Assembly (NCBI GenBank): GCA_017392945.1
Contig: JAFOSK010000023.1
Coordinates: forward strand, 1-33,734
Direction of reading: 5' to 3'
Source of the DNA: Treponema sp.
GTDB lineage: Bacteria; Spirochaetota; Spirochaetia; Treponematales; Treponemataceae
DNA: 33,734 nt
The notes beneath the pieces were generated by a model. That model was not told the origin of the DNA. It ran no database searches and was given only the letters and a program-made list of their open reading frames with translations. The position numbers were made by a program, and so were the translations under genes. Shown in pieces: positions 1 to 6,298 of the stretch (within the stretch, counting starts at the first letter, position 1; each line of letters starts with the position of its first letter).

Positions 1-1
1 A

Positions 2-304
2 GTTTCAAAGACTGTAATTGATCTTAAGGCTGTTGTTCCTGGTGCAAAGGCTAGTGCACAGAGTGCTCTTCTTACAAAACTTGACGGTCTTACTGGCCTT
101 CTTGCAGAAAAAGCAGAAGAACTCAGCAAAGTTCACCTTGCAGCAAAATCTGTAACCGGTGCAATGGAAGTTGCCCGCTTCTATGCTGATAAGGTAATTC
201 CAGCGATGGCAGAAACACGCGCAATTGCAGATGAAATTGAACCTTTGCTCGGTGAAGAATACAAACCATATCCTTGCTACGAAGATTTGCTCTATAGAGT
301 TTAA
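2..304 (+). CDS. glnN: Glutamine synthetase type III, C-terminal fragment
   Basis: Only the last 100 codons are in the window; the reading frame runs off the left edge and ends with TAA. The visible part is a helical C-terminus with a segment around KVIPAMAETR, then a tail with PYPCYEDLLY. This resembles the end of type III (GlnN-like) glutamine synthetases, which typically finish with a W/Y-P-x-P-x-Y-x-x-L-L-F/Y pattern. Type III enzymes make glutamine from glutamate, ammonia and ATP and are about 700 residues long; the catalytic part lies upstream and cannot be checked here. The identity is supported by context, since an ammonium transporter with a fused PII sensor lies about 2.2 kb downstream on the same strand. 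A strong hairpin plus T-run follows the stop. The family call rests on the C-terminal pattern only. Confidence 0.78.
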   Translation, partial: VSKTVIDLKAVVPGAKASAQSALLTKLDGLTGLLAEKAEELSKVHLAAKSVTGAMEVARFYADKVIPAMAETRAIADEIEPLLGEEYKPYPCYEDLLYRV

Positions 305-386
305 TTCAAAAAAACGAACGACTGTGATCATGAAATGCCGGTCTAGCAAAATTAAGCCGGCATTTTCAGCGCAGTATTTCTCGTAA

Positions 387-427
387 ACCGGCTTTGCAGG
401 GCTTGCCCTTGCGGCCGGTATTTTTTT
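387..427 (+). terminator. Rho-independent terminator after glnN
   Basis: Arms ACCGGC (387-392) and GCCGGT (414-419) enclose an inner paired stem (GCAGGG with CCCTTGC) and are followed by seven T (421-427). It lies 83 nt after the glnN stop. A second, T-poor hairpin (331-368, arms around TGCCGG/CCGGCA) precedes it. Confidence 0.75.
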
Positions 428-475
428 GCCTGTGGCAAAAAAATACGCGCTTCGCGCCCCTTTCAATCCGGGCGC
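418..475. repeat. Cluster of overlapping palindromes between convergent genes
   Basis: A 13-bp perfect inverted repeat (418-430 with 434-446, loop TGT) overlaps the glnN terminator tail. It is followed directly by GCGC-TTC-GCGC (447-457) and by GCGCCC/GGGCGC (454-459 with 470-475). The stretch encodes nothing I can recognise. It may serve as a transcription barrier between glnN and the convergent HD-GYP gene, or be an intergenic repeat family member. Confidence 0.5.
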
Positions 476-508
476 AGTGCATTGTGAAATTTATTGTGAT
501 TTTGTTTT

Positions 509-1951
509 TTATTCGTCCGGAGTCTCTCGCATTTTGTAGTCTTTGTCTTCATCAATCAGTTTAAGCATAATTCTTGCGTATTTTGGGTCAAACTGAGAGC
601 CTATTCCTTTTTCTATTTCTGAGCGGACATAATCCTGCAAAAGGGTTCCTCTGTAGCTTCTGTTGCTTGTCATGGCATCGTAGGCATCGGCAACAGCGAT
701 AATTCTGGCAACGTCCGGGATGTTTTTTCCGTGAATTCCTGTCGGGTAGCCTTTTCCATCATAGCGTTCATGGTGATAGTACGCACCGTCAGCAATATGC
801 TGTGCCTGCTTTATGTTTGAAAGAATCTGCCTTCCGATTATAGGATGTGCTTTAATCACTCTGTATTCTTCTTCTGTCAGTTTTCCCTGTTTATTGATAA
901 TACTGTTTGGCACTCCTATCTTGCCTACATCGTGCATAAGCGCGGCCAGGTAAATATCTCTGCATTCTGTTTCGGATTTACCAGAAAGCTGCGCTATTTT
1001 CTGAGAATACTCTGCAACACGTGTTGAATGACCGTGAGTATAGGAATCTTTTGCATCAATTGCAGTTGCAAGTGCAAGGGCGGTTTCTGTGGTCATTTTT
1101 GAAAGGGCCTGGATATTATGTGCGACTATAGTTTCCATTTTATAAACGGAATGTGCGAGTGTGCCTAATTCATCGTGTTTTTTTACGCTCAGCAGTTTGT
1201 TGCTTGGTACGTTGTTGAAAGATGCAAAATCGTTGGTTTCTTTTGTAATAAGAATAATAGGCTTTATAAAGTAAAAGTTAAAGTAACTTGCAAAAAGCAT
1301 AACGAATGCTGTAGTGAAAATCAAAGTTATGCTGATTACAAATTTGATGAAGGAACGGCGGGCATCAACGAATTCTTGTATATTTTTTTGTGCACCTAAC
1401 AAGGCAACAATTTTCCCAGTGGAATCGAATACCGGAACCTGAGCAGTTATATGAGAGCCGTTCCTGGATTTTATTGTATGGCGCACAAGATCTACGCCTT
1501 CTTCGTATACACGCCTTGTTGTTTTATTATAGCTTTGTTCATAGTAGTCTTCCTGATATCCCAGTGGATAGGGAGACCATTTTCCATGTTTATTTACCGG
1601 ATCATAAAAATATGTAATATGGGTGTATTCAGGCGCTTCAACGGCAGAAACGTAAATAACGTTCAGATCGAAATTGTCTACCATTGTTTGTAAAAGATTG
1701 AGAGTGGTTTCATATTTTTCATCTTTTTCTGGCTTTTCCAGATATTTTGCAAAGTCATCTGGGTTAAGATATGCGCGTGCAGCAGAGGCAATTTCCCTGA
1801 TACTGGAGTCGTACTGCTCTCGGAACTGGTGGTTGAATGCCCAATAGCTGGCAGCAAATACTAGAGAGCAGATTATGAAGTTTGACAGTATGATAAGAAT
1901 GATTACATTCTTTGTTATTTTAGGAAAACTTTTTCTCTTCATAACATACAT
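509..1951 (-). CDS. Membrane-anchored HD-GYP domain c-di-GMP phosphodiesterase
   Basis: This 480-residue protein has a transmembrane helix at about 15-37, an extracytoplasmic Cache-like sensor region at about 40-200 (it ends in the typical pattern VPVFDSTGKIVALLGAQ), a second transmembrane helix at about 202-225, a short HAMP-like linker, and an HD-GYP domain from about 285 to 465. The HD pair is HDVGKIGVP (His340, Asp341), and the hallmark HHERYDGKGYP lies at 393-403, so the active site looks intact. HD-GYP proteins hydrolyse c-di-GMP to pGpG or GMP in the cytoplasm; here an external ligand probably controls this. An alternative start three codons in (ATG at 1942) is equally plausible, and neither has a clear Shine-Dalgarno. 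The gene sits convergent to glnN and divergent from the Amt-PII gene. The ligand is unknown. Confidence 0.93.
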   Translation of the reverse strand: MYVMKRKSFPKITKNVIILIILSNFIICSLVFAASYWAFNHQFREQYDSSIREIASAARAYLNPDDFAKYLEKPEKDEKYETTLNLLQTMVDNFDLNVIYVSAVEAPEYTHITYFYDPVNKHGKWSPYPLGYQEDYYEQSYNKTTRRVYEEGVDLVRHTIKSRNGSHITAQVPVFDSTGKIVALLGAQKNIQEFVDARRSFIKFVISITLIFTTAFVMLFASYFNFYFIKPIILITKETNDFASFNNVPSNKLLSVKKHDELGTLAHSVYKMETIVAHNIQALSKMTTETALALATAIDAKDSYTHGHSTRVAEYSQKIAQLSGKSETECRDIYLAALMHDVGKIGVPNSIINKQGKLTEEEYRVIKAHPIIGRQILSNIKQAQHIADGAYYHHERYDGKGYPTGIHGKNIPDVARIIAVADAYDAMTSNRSYRGTLLQDYVRSEIEKGIGSQFDPKYARIMLKLIDEDKDYKMRETPDE

Positions 1952-1956
1952 GTTAT
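1941..1956. promoter_or_regulatory. Perfect palindrome over the HD-GYP start codon
   Basis: ATAACAT-AC-ATGTTAT, two 7-bp arms around a 2-nt spacer, spans both possible start codons of the HD-GYP gene. It could be an operator or simply chance AT-rich symmetry; no second copy was noticed. Confidence 0.25.
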
Positions 1957-2088
1957 CACGATTTGTTAAATAATTGTAGTATTTAATTATTTCCGATTTT
2001 AAGTTTTGGTAACTTCTATTGCTGCAGAAATAAATCTTGGGCGAAATCTGCTGGAACTGGAAAAATTTAATATTTTTTTTAAAATCTA

Positions 2089-2117
2089 TTGCAATTTTTT
2101 TGCAAATTATATATAAC
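2089..2117 (+). promoter_or_regulatory. Sigma-70-type promoter at the head of the amtB leader
   Basis: TTGCAA (2089-2094), a 17-nt spacer and TATAAC (2112-2117) predict a transcription start near 2124, which gives a leader of about 370 nt before the Amt-PII start codon. A second weaker candidate, TTGACT (2181-2186)-17 nt-TATGCA (2204-2209), lies between the two leader terminators. Confidence 0.6.
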
Positions 2118-2131
2118 AGAAAGCGTCAAGG

Positions 2132-2172
2132 GCGACAGAGATTTGTAAAACGCAAATTTCTGTCGCTTTTTT
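2132..2172 (+). terminator. Leader hairpin 1 of amtB, terminator-like
   Basis: A 14-bp stem (2132-2145 with 2153-2166, one G-U pair) with a 7-nt loop is followed by six T. It begins only about 8 nt after the predicted transcription start. As an intrinsic terminator it would abort most transcripts before amtB unless antitermination occurs, or it may end a very short RNA. Confidence 0.7.
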
Positions 2173-2213
2173 ATTTGTTTTTGACTTTTGTTGAAAATGA
2201 CACTATGCACAAA

Positions 2214-2264
2214 GGCGTGCAGATAGTCTCTTTGGAATTCCGGGACTGTCTGCGCGCCTTTTTT
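2214..2264 (+). terminator. Leader hairpin 2 of amtB, terminator-like
   Basis: A 15-bp stem (2214-2228 with 2244-2258, two wobble pairs) and a 15-nt loop are followed by six T. This is the second terminator-shaped structure in the same untranslated leader. Confidence 0.68.
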
Positions 2265-2280
2265 ATTCGGAGAGAAATTT

Positions 2281-2314
2281 TAGCGGGCGTTGCGGGCGGC
2301 GCTTGAGCCCGCTA
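2281..2314 (+). promoter_or_regulatory. Leader hairpin 3 of amtB
   Basis: An 8-bp perfect stem, TAGCGGGC (2281-2288) with GCCCGCTA (2307-2314), encloses a G-rich 18-nt loop. There is no T-run, so it is structural rather than a terminator. Confidence 0.45.
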
Positions 2315-2348
2315 GAAGGGGTAGTGAAAGACAAAACGATGATTGAGT

Positions 2349-2371
2349 GGTTACTGAGATTGTCGAAGTAC
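2349..2371 (+). repeat. Short stem-loop repeat, copy A
   Basis: This contains the core TGAGATTGTCGAA, flanked by arms that can pair around an 11-nt loop. A second copy (14860-14884) has the core TGAGCTTGTCGAA. Two stem pairs differ between copies in a compensatory way (C-G versus T-A, and T-A versus C-G). Just downstream, 2372-2379 repeats TTGTCGAA. Confidence 0.5.
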
Positions 2372-2399
2372 TTGTCGAAATTAGCGTTTTGGCTGGAAC

Positions 2400-2492
2400 G
2401 AGGGGGAGAGACGCTTCTCTAGTTAGTTTTGCTTTCGATTTTATCGAAGTAAGCAAAACTAATTTCCCCCGCCTCTTAAAATTCTCAGGAGG
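2400..2492 (+). promoter_or_regulatory. Putative translational switch ahead of amtB
   Basis: A long helix pairs 2423-2434 with 2451-2462 (12 bp, perfect) and, inside it, TCGAT with ATCGA around a TTT loop. Outside it, GAGGGGG (2400-2406) can pair with CCCCC (2466-2470) and CCTC (2472-2475). CCTCTT (2472-2477) can alternatively pair with the Shine-Dalgarno AGGAGG (2487-2492) across a 9-nt loop. The two pairings exclude each other, so the ribosome site could be hidden or exposed. The pairing potential is visible; the switch itself is inference. Confidence 0.4.
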
Positions 2493-2497
2493 ATTTT

Positions 2498-4279
2498 ATG
2501 ACGGAAGAAATTGCAGGTGCTATTGCCGGAGCACTTGAATCTGCAAATGGAACTGTATTCAGTGTATGGTTTTTGATTGGTGCTGCATTGGTTTTCTGGA
2601 TGCAGGCTGGTTTTGCCATGGTAGAGGCTGGATTTACCCGTGCTAAAAACACTGGTAACATCATCATGAAAAACCTTATGGACTTCTGTATCGGTACTGT
2701 TATGTGGTTCCTTATTGGTGCCTCTTTCATGTTGAGTTATACAGATCCTGCTACTGGTGAAGTTTCTAAAGGAATTTGGTCTGTTATTGGTAAACCAGGA
2801 TTTTCAGTTTTCAGCGAATATGCTTCGTTTGATTTTTCTGGTTTTGTGTTCAATCTAGTTTTCTGTGCTACTACAGCAACAATTGTTTCTGGTGCAATGG
2901 CTGAACGAACAAAGTTTTCTACATACTGTCTGTATTCAGCAATCATTTCAGGATTGATTTATCCTATTGAAGCACACTGGGTATGGGGCGGCGGATTCCT
3001 TGCTCAGTGGGGATTCCACGATTATGCCGGATCAAACTGTATTCACATGGTAGGCGGTATCTGTGCTTTGATTGGTGCGAGTCTTCTTGGTGCACGTATC
3101 GGTAAGTTTGACCGCGATGCAGCTGGAAAAGTAACAAAGGTTCATGCTTTCCCTGGTTCAAACATTGCAAACGGTGCTTTGGGATGTTTTATTCTCTGGT
3201 TTGGATGGTACGGATTCAACGGCGCTGCTGCAACTGATGTTCCTACATTGGGATCAATTCTTTTGACAACTACTGTTGCTCCTGCTGTTGCAACAGTAAC
3301 TGCCATGCTTTTTACATGGATAAAATACGGTAAGCCTGATGTTTCAATGTGTTTGAACGCATCGTTGGCTGGTCTTGTTGCTATTACAGCCCCTTGTGAT
3401 GTTACAGATTGTGCTGGTGCAGCAATAATCGGTCTTGTTGCTGGTCTTCTTGTAATTTTTGGTGTATGGCTTTTGGACTATGTGCTCCATATTGATGACC
3501 CAGTTGGTGCTGTTGGCGTACACATGATGAACGGTATTTGGGGAACACTTGCTGTTGGTCTTTTTGCTACTGATACGGCTCCTGGATTCGAACTTGCAGG
3601 AATTGAAAAAGGTCTTTTCTATGGCGGTGGATTTACACAGCTTTTGAAGCAGTTTGGCGGTATGGGAATTACAATCCTTTGGACTGTTGTAACAATTACA
3701 ATTGTGTTTGTAATTCTTAAAAAGACAATCGGTCTTCGTGTAACTCCAGAAGAAGAAATTGTTGGTCTTGATAAGTTTGAACATGGTCTGGACACAGCAT
3801 TTGCAGGATTTAATATGTCTTATACAGAAGAAGAAATTGAAGAAGCTATTGTTGCCGGTGTAAAGCTTCCTGAAGGCTCTATTCCAGTAAGTCAGGCTGT
3901 TCCGGTTACAAATGCGGCTCCAAAAGATGCTAAGTTTACAAAGATTGTAATTGTAACACGCCAGACTAAGTTTGAAGAACTTAAGATTGCATTGAACGCA
4001 ATCGGTGTTACAGGAATGACTGTTGTAAACGTAATGGGCTGCGGTATGCAGAAAGGTGCAAACGAATATTACCGCGGTACTCCAGTTGAAATTAATCTTG
4101 TTCCAAAGATTAAGGTTGAAATTGTTGTTACAAAGGTTCCTGTTCGTGATGTAATCGATACAGCTAAGAAGGTTCTTTACACAGGTCACTATGGTGACGG
4201 AAAGATCTTTGTTTACGAAGTAGACAATGTTGTAAAAATCCGTACTGGCGAAGAAGGATTTGCAGCCCTTCAGTATTAA
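2498..4279 (+). CDS. amtB: Ammonium transporter with C-terminal PII domain (Amt-PII fusion)
   Basis: This 593-residue membrane protein carries ammonium across the inner membrane. Residues about 15-410 form the Amt/Rh channel. The twin pore histidines are His183 (CIHMVGG) and His342 (VHMMNGIWG), and the conserved cytosolic tail GLRVTPEEE follows at about 412-420. Ordinary Amt proteins end near 400-430 residues; here a linker (440-478) leads into a full PII (GlnB/GlnK) domain at about 480-593. The PII part keeps T-loop residues GCGMQKG (Gln518, Lys519), YRG, PK (Lys539) and the B-loop GDGKIFV, so ATP and 2-oxoglutarate binding look possible. The residue at the position of E. coli Tyr51, the uridylylation site, is Val530. 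The start has a strong Shine-Dalgarno (AGGAGG). A fused PII could gate the pore in cis according to 2-oxoglutarate and ATP/ADP. Confidence 0.95.
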   Translation: MTEEIAGAIAGALESANGTVFSVWFLIGAALVFWMQAGFAMVEAGFTRAKNTGNIIMKNLMDFCIGTVMWFLIGASFMLSYTDPATGEVSKGIWSVIGKPGFSVFSEYASFDFSGFVFNLVFCATTATIVSGAMAERTKFSTYCLYSAIISGLIYPIEAHWVWGGGFLAQWGFHDYAGSNCIHMVGGICALIGASLLGARIGKFDRDAAGKVTKVHAFPGSNIANGALGCFILWFGWYGFNGAAATDVPTLGSILLTTTVAPAVATVTAMLFTWIKYGKPDVSMCLNASLAGLVAITAPCDVTDCAGAAIIGLVAGLLVIFGVWLLDYVLHIDDPVGAVGVHMMNGIWGTLAVGLFATDTAPGFELAGIEKGLFYGGGFTQLLKQFGGMGITILWTVVTITIVFVILKKTIGLRVTPEEEIVGLDKFEHGLDTAFAGFNMSYTEEEIEEAIVAGVKLPEGSIPVSQAVPVTNAAPKDAKFTKIVIVTRQTKFEELKIALNAIGVTGMTVVNVMGCGMQKGANEYYRGTPVEINLVPKIKVEIVVTKVPVRDVIDTAKKVLYTGHYGDGKIFVYEVDNVVKIRTGEEGFAALQY

Positions 4280-4327
4280 AATGTGATAAAAGGCGGTTTG
4301 TAAGCGTCCGCCTCTTAAGCATACCCT

Positions 4328-4381
4328 GCGGTTCCCGTTCTGTTCTTGTAACCCCGAATAGAGCGGGAGCCGCTTTTATTT
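4328..4381 (+). terminator. Rho-independent terminator after amtB
   Basis: A 14-bp stem (4328-4341 with 4360-4373, two wobble pairs) is followed by TTTTATTT. A smaller hairpin AGGCGG/CCGCCT (4291-4313) precedes it, just after the stop codon. Confidence 0.85.
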
Positions 4382-4452
4382 AGATTGAATGGCGAAGTTT
4401 ATTTCTGCAATTTCTGTAAACATTAAAAAAAATCAGCATACATTCTATTTGC

Positions 4453-4479
4453 AAAAAAAAGACCACGAAAATCTCGTGG
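4453..4479 (-). terminator. Rho-independent terminator after purD
   Basis: On the minus strand, CCACGA pairs with TCGTGG around a short loop and is followed by TC and eight T. It lies about 25 nt beyond the purD stop. Confidence 0.75.
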
Positions 4480-4503
4480 CCTCATAAACTCATTGTCTAT
4501 TCT

Positions 4504-5835
4504 CTAGTTGCTTTCTGCAGCTCCTGGAAGACCAATGTCTTTGCGGTGGAAAGCACCTTCAAATTTTACTGCATCAATTGCTTTGTAGGCATTTTTCCAT
4601 GCTTCGTCAAAAGTTGAACCAAATGCACTGCAGGCAAGAACGCGTCCGCCGCTTGTTACAAGCTGATTGTTATTGCTTCTGCGGTCTGTGATTGCGCCGG
4701 CAACGAAAATCTTTGCTCCGCTTTCTTTTATCACAGCTTCGTCAAAGGTAATTGGCTTTCCTTTTGGATAAGATCCCGGATAACCGCCGGAAACTACAAC
4801 TGGGCTAACCTGATATCCTTTTTTCCATTTGAATTCAAAGTTCTTAAGGCTGCCGTCTGTAATTGCCTTGCACATTTCTACAAAGTCAAAATCCATCAAA
4901 GGAAGAACTGACTGAGTTTCAGGGTCACCAAGGCGGACATTGTATTCCAAAAGTTTTGGACCTTCTGCAGTAAGCATTACACCAAAGAAAATAAATCCCC
5001 GGTAATCAAACTTTTCTGCAACGAGCCCGCGCAAAGTCGGTTCAAGACATGTTTTATTGAATTCTGCCATTGTTTCGGCTGTAACGTCGTCCAAAGGACA
5101 AACTGTTCCCATTCCGCCTGTGTTCGGGCCTTTTGCGCCGTCTTCAAGTCTTTTGTGGTCGCGGGCTGGAAGGAACGGAATTATGCATGCATTTTCAGGA
5201 TGATCCGGATCAACATTTACGGCAGCAAGAACAGAAATTTCTACGCCTTTAAGATAATCTTCTATTACAAGCTTCTGTCCTGCTGAACCAACGCGGCCAG
5301 ATTCCATAAGGTCTGTGATTGCGGCAAGGGCTTCTTCTGTAGTTTTTGCAACAACAACACCTTTTCCGGCAGCAAGACCGTCTGCTTTAATTACGATAGG
5401 TGCACCGTGCTGCTTTACATAATCTTCAGCAGATTTTTTGTCTGTAAATGTTTTGGAAGCAGCGCAGGCAACATTATATTTTGCCATGAATTCTTTAGAA
5501 AGATCTTTAGAGGCTTCAAGCTGAGCTCCGGCTTTTTTAGGTCCTACACATGGAATCCCGGCATTCCAGAATTCATCGGCAAGTCCTTCTGCAAGAGGAT
5601 CTTCCGGTCCGATAACAGCCATTGTGCAGTTTTCATGTTTTGCAATCTGAACGAAAGGGTTTTCTCCGTTTTTGATGTAGCTGCATTCTTTAGGATCTAC
5701 ATTAACGCATTTTGATTCATTTGCAGTTCCTCCGTTTCCAGGAACGCAGATAACCTTTTCTACCTTTGAACTTTGAGCAATTTTCCAAGCAATAGTGTGC
5801 TCACGTCCACCGTTGCCGACAACAATAATATTCAT
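4504..5835 (-). CDS. purD: Phosphoribosylamine-glycine ligase (GAR synthetase)
   Basis: This 443-residue enzyme joins glycine to 5-phosphoribosylamine using ATP, the second step of de novo purine synthesis, in the cytoplasm. The N-terminal motif GNGGREH (7-13), the ATP-grasp segment KADGLAAGKG (150-159) and the signature YNVRLGDPETQ (family consensus NVRFGDPETQ) are all present. The length is normal, slightly longer than the 420-430 residues common in the family. It is a stand-alone gene, not part of a visible pur operon, and ends in its own terminator. No Shine-Dalgarno precedes the ATG; instead a -10-like TAAAAT (minus strand, 5842-5847) lies 6 nt upstream, which suggests a leaderless transcript, although no good -35 is visible. 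Confidence 0.96.
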   Translation of the reverse strand: MNIIVVGNGGREHTIAWKIAQSSKVEKVICVPGNGGTANESKCVNVDPKECSYIKNGENPFVQIAKHENCTMAVIGPEDPLAEGLADEFWNAGIPCVGPKKAGAQLEASKDLSKEFMAKYNVACAASKTFTDKKSAEDYVKQHGAPIVIKADGLAAGKGVVVAKTTEEALAAITDLMESGRVGSAGQKLVIEDYLKGVEISVLAAVNVDPDHPENACIIPFLPARDHKRLEDGAKGPNTGGMGTVCPLDDVTAETMAEFNKTCLEPTLRGLVAEKFDYRGFIFFGVMLTAEGPKLLEYNVRLGDPETQSVLPLMDFDFVEMCKAITDGSLKNFEFKWKKGYQVSPVVVSGGYPGSYPKGKPITFDEAVIKESGAKIFVAGAITDRRSNNNQLVTSGGRVLACSAFGSTFDEAWKNAYKAIDAVKFEGAFHRKDIGLPGAAESN

Positions 5836-6298
5836 GAAATGATTTTATCAAATTTGCAAAAAAAAATATATAAGCCTGTCGGATTAAATGGTGTATTTCA
5901 TGGAATAATAAAAGATGAGTTTCGTGATTGAAGTGTGAAATGTACTTCACTTTAGATTAAGCCTTTTTTATTTATTTCTAGTAATATTTTTATATTTTAT
6001 GGAAAATTTTAACATTTATATTTTCATACGTGTTAAAATTTTCTATATTGAATCTATAAAAAAAGTGTTGAATCAACTCAATTTTACTTATAACGGTTGC
6101 ATTTTTTGCAGTCTTATAAAATTACTCTCTGTATTTTTTTCTGATTGGAAGAACGAGGCTTTTTGGCTGGGTGCAGGACAGCCTTTTAGTTCCGGATTTT
6201 CTGACAGGAAAATCATGTATTATTTTCAATACATAGGCAACCTGCACTGTATGCAGATTTTAGTCTGTCAGTGAAACTTATTTAGAGGTGTTAAAAAA
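5836..6298. promoter_or_regulatory. Divergent gap with hairpin-rich leader of the protease gene
   Basis: The left part holds AT-rich sequence with a small palindrome (GAAGT/ACTTC, about 5930-5950). A weak promoter, TTGAAT (6068-6073)-15 nt-TATAAC (6089-6094), points right. It is followed by four hairpins: GGCTG/CAGCC near 6162-6184; GATTTTC/GAAAATC (6195-6214); ATGTATT/AATACAT (6215-6234), immediately adjacent to the previous one; and CTGCA/TGCAG (6242-6256). The next gene starts at 6299 behind the ribosome site GAGGTG. A short open frame at 5999-6274 lacks coding features. Confidence 0.45.

Noticed and set aside
2037..2497. Sigma-54 promoter or known glutamine riboswitch ahead of amtB
   Set aside because: No convincing TGGCAC-N5-TTGC pair and no match to a riboswitch consensus I know was found; a sigma-70-like promoter is visible instead.
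3344..4189. 281-codon open frame antisense to amtB
   Set aside because: It is the shadow of a strongly coding plus-strand gene; composition is dominated by Cys, Asn and Phe, and it lacks a ribosome site.
5999..6274. 91-codon open frame before the protease gene
   Set aside because: No ribosome site, irregular composition, and it overlaps the hairpin-rich leader.
6060..6298. c-di-GMP riboswitch in the protease leader
   Set aside because: The series of simple stems does not show the conserved GEMM-I core sequence or a pseudoknot pattern.
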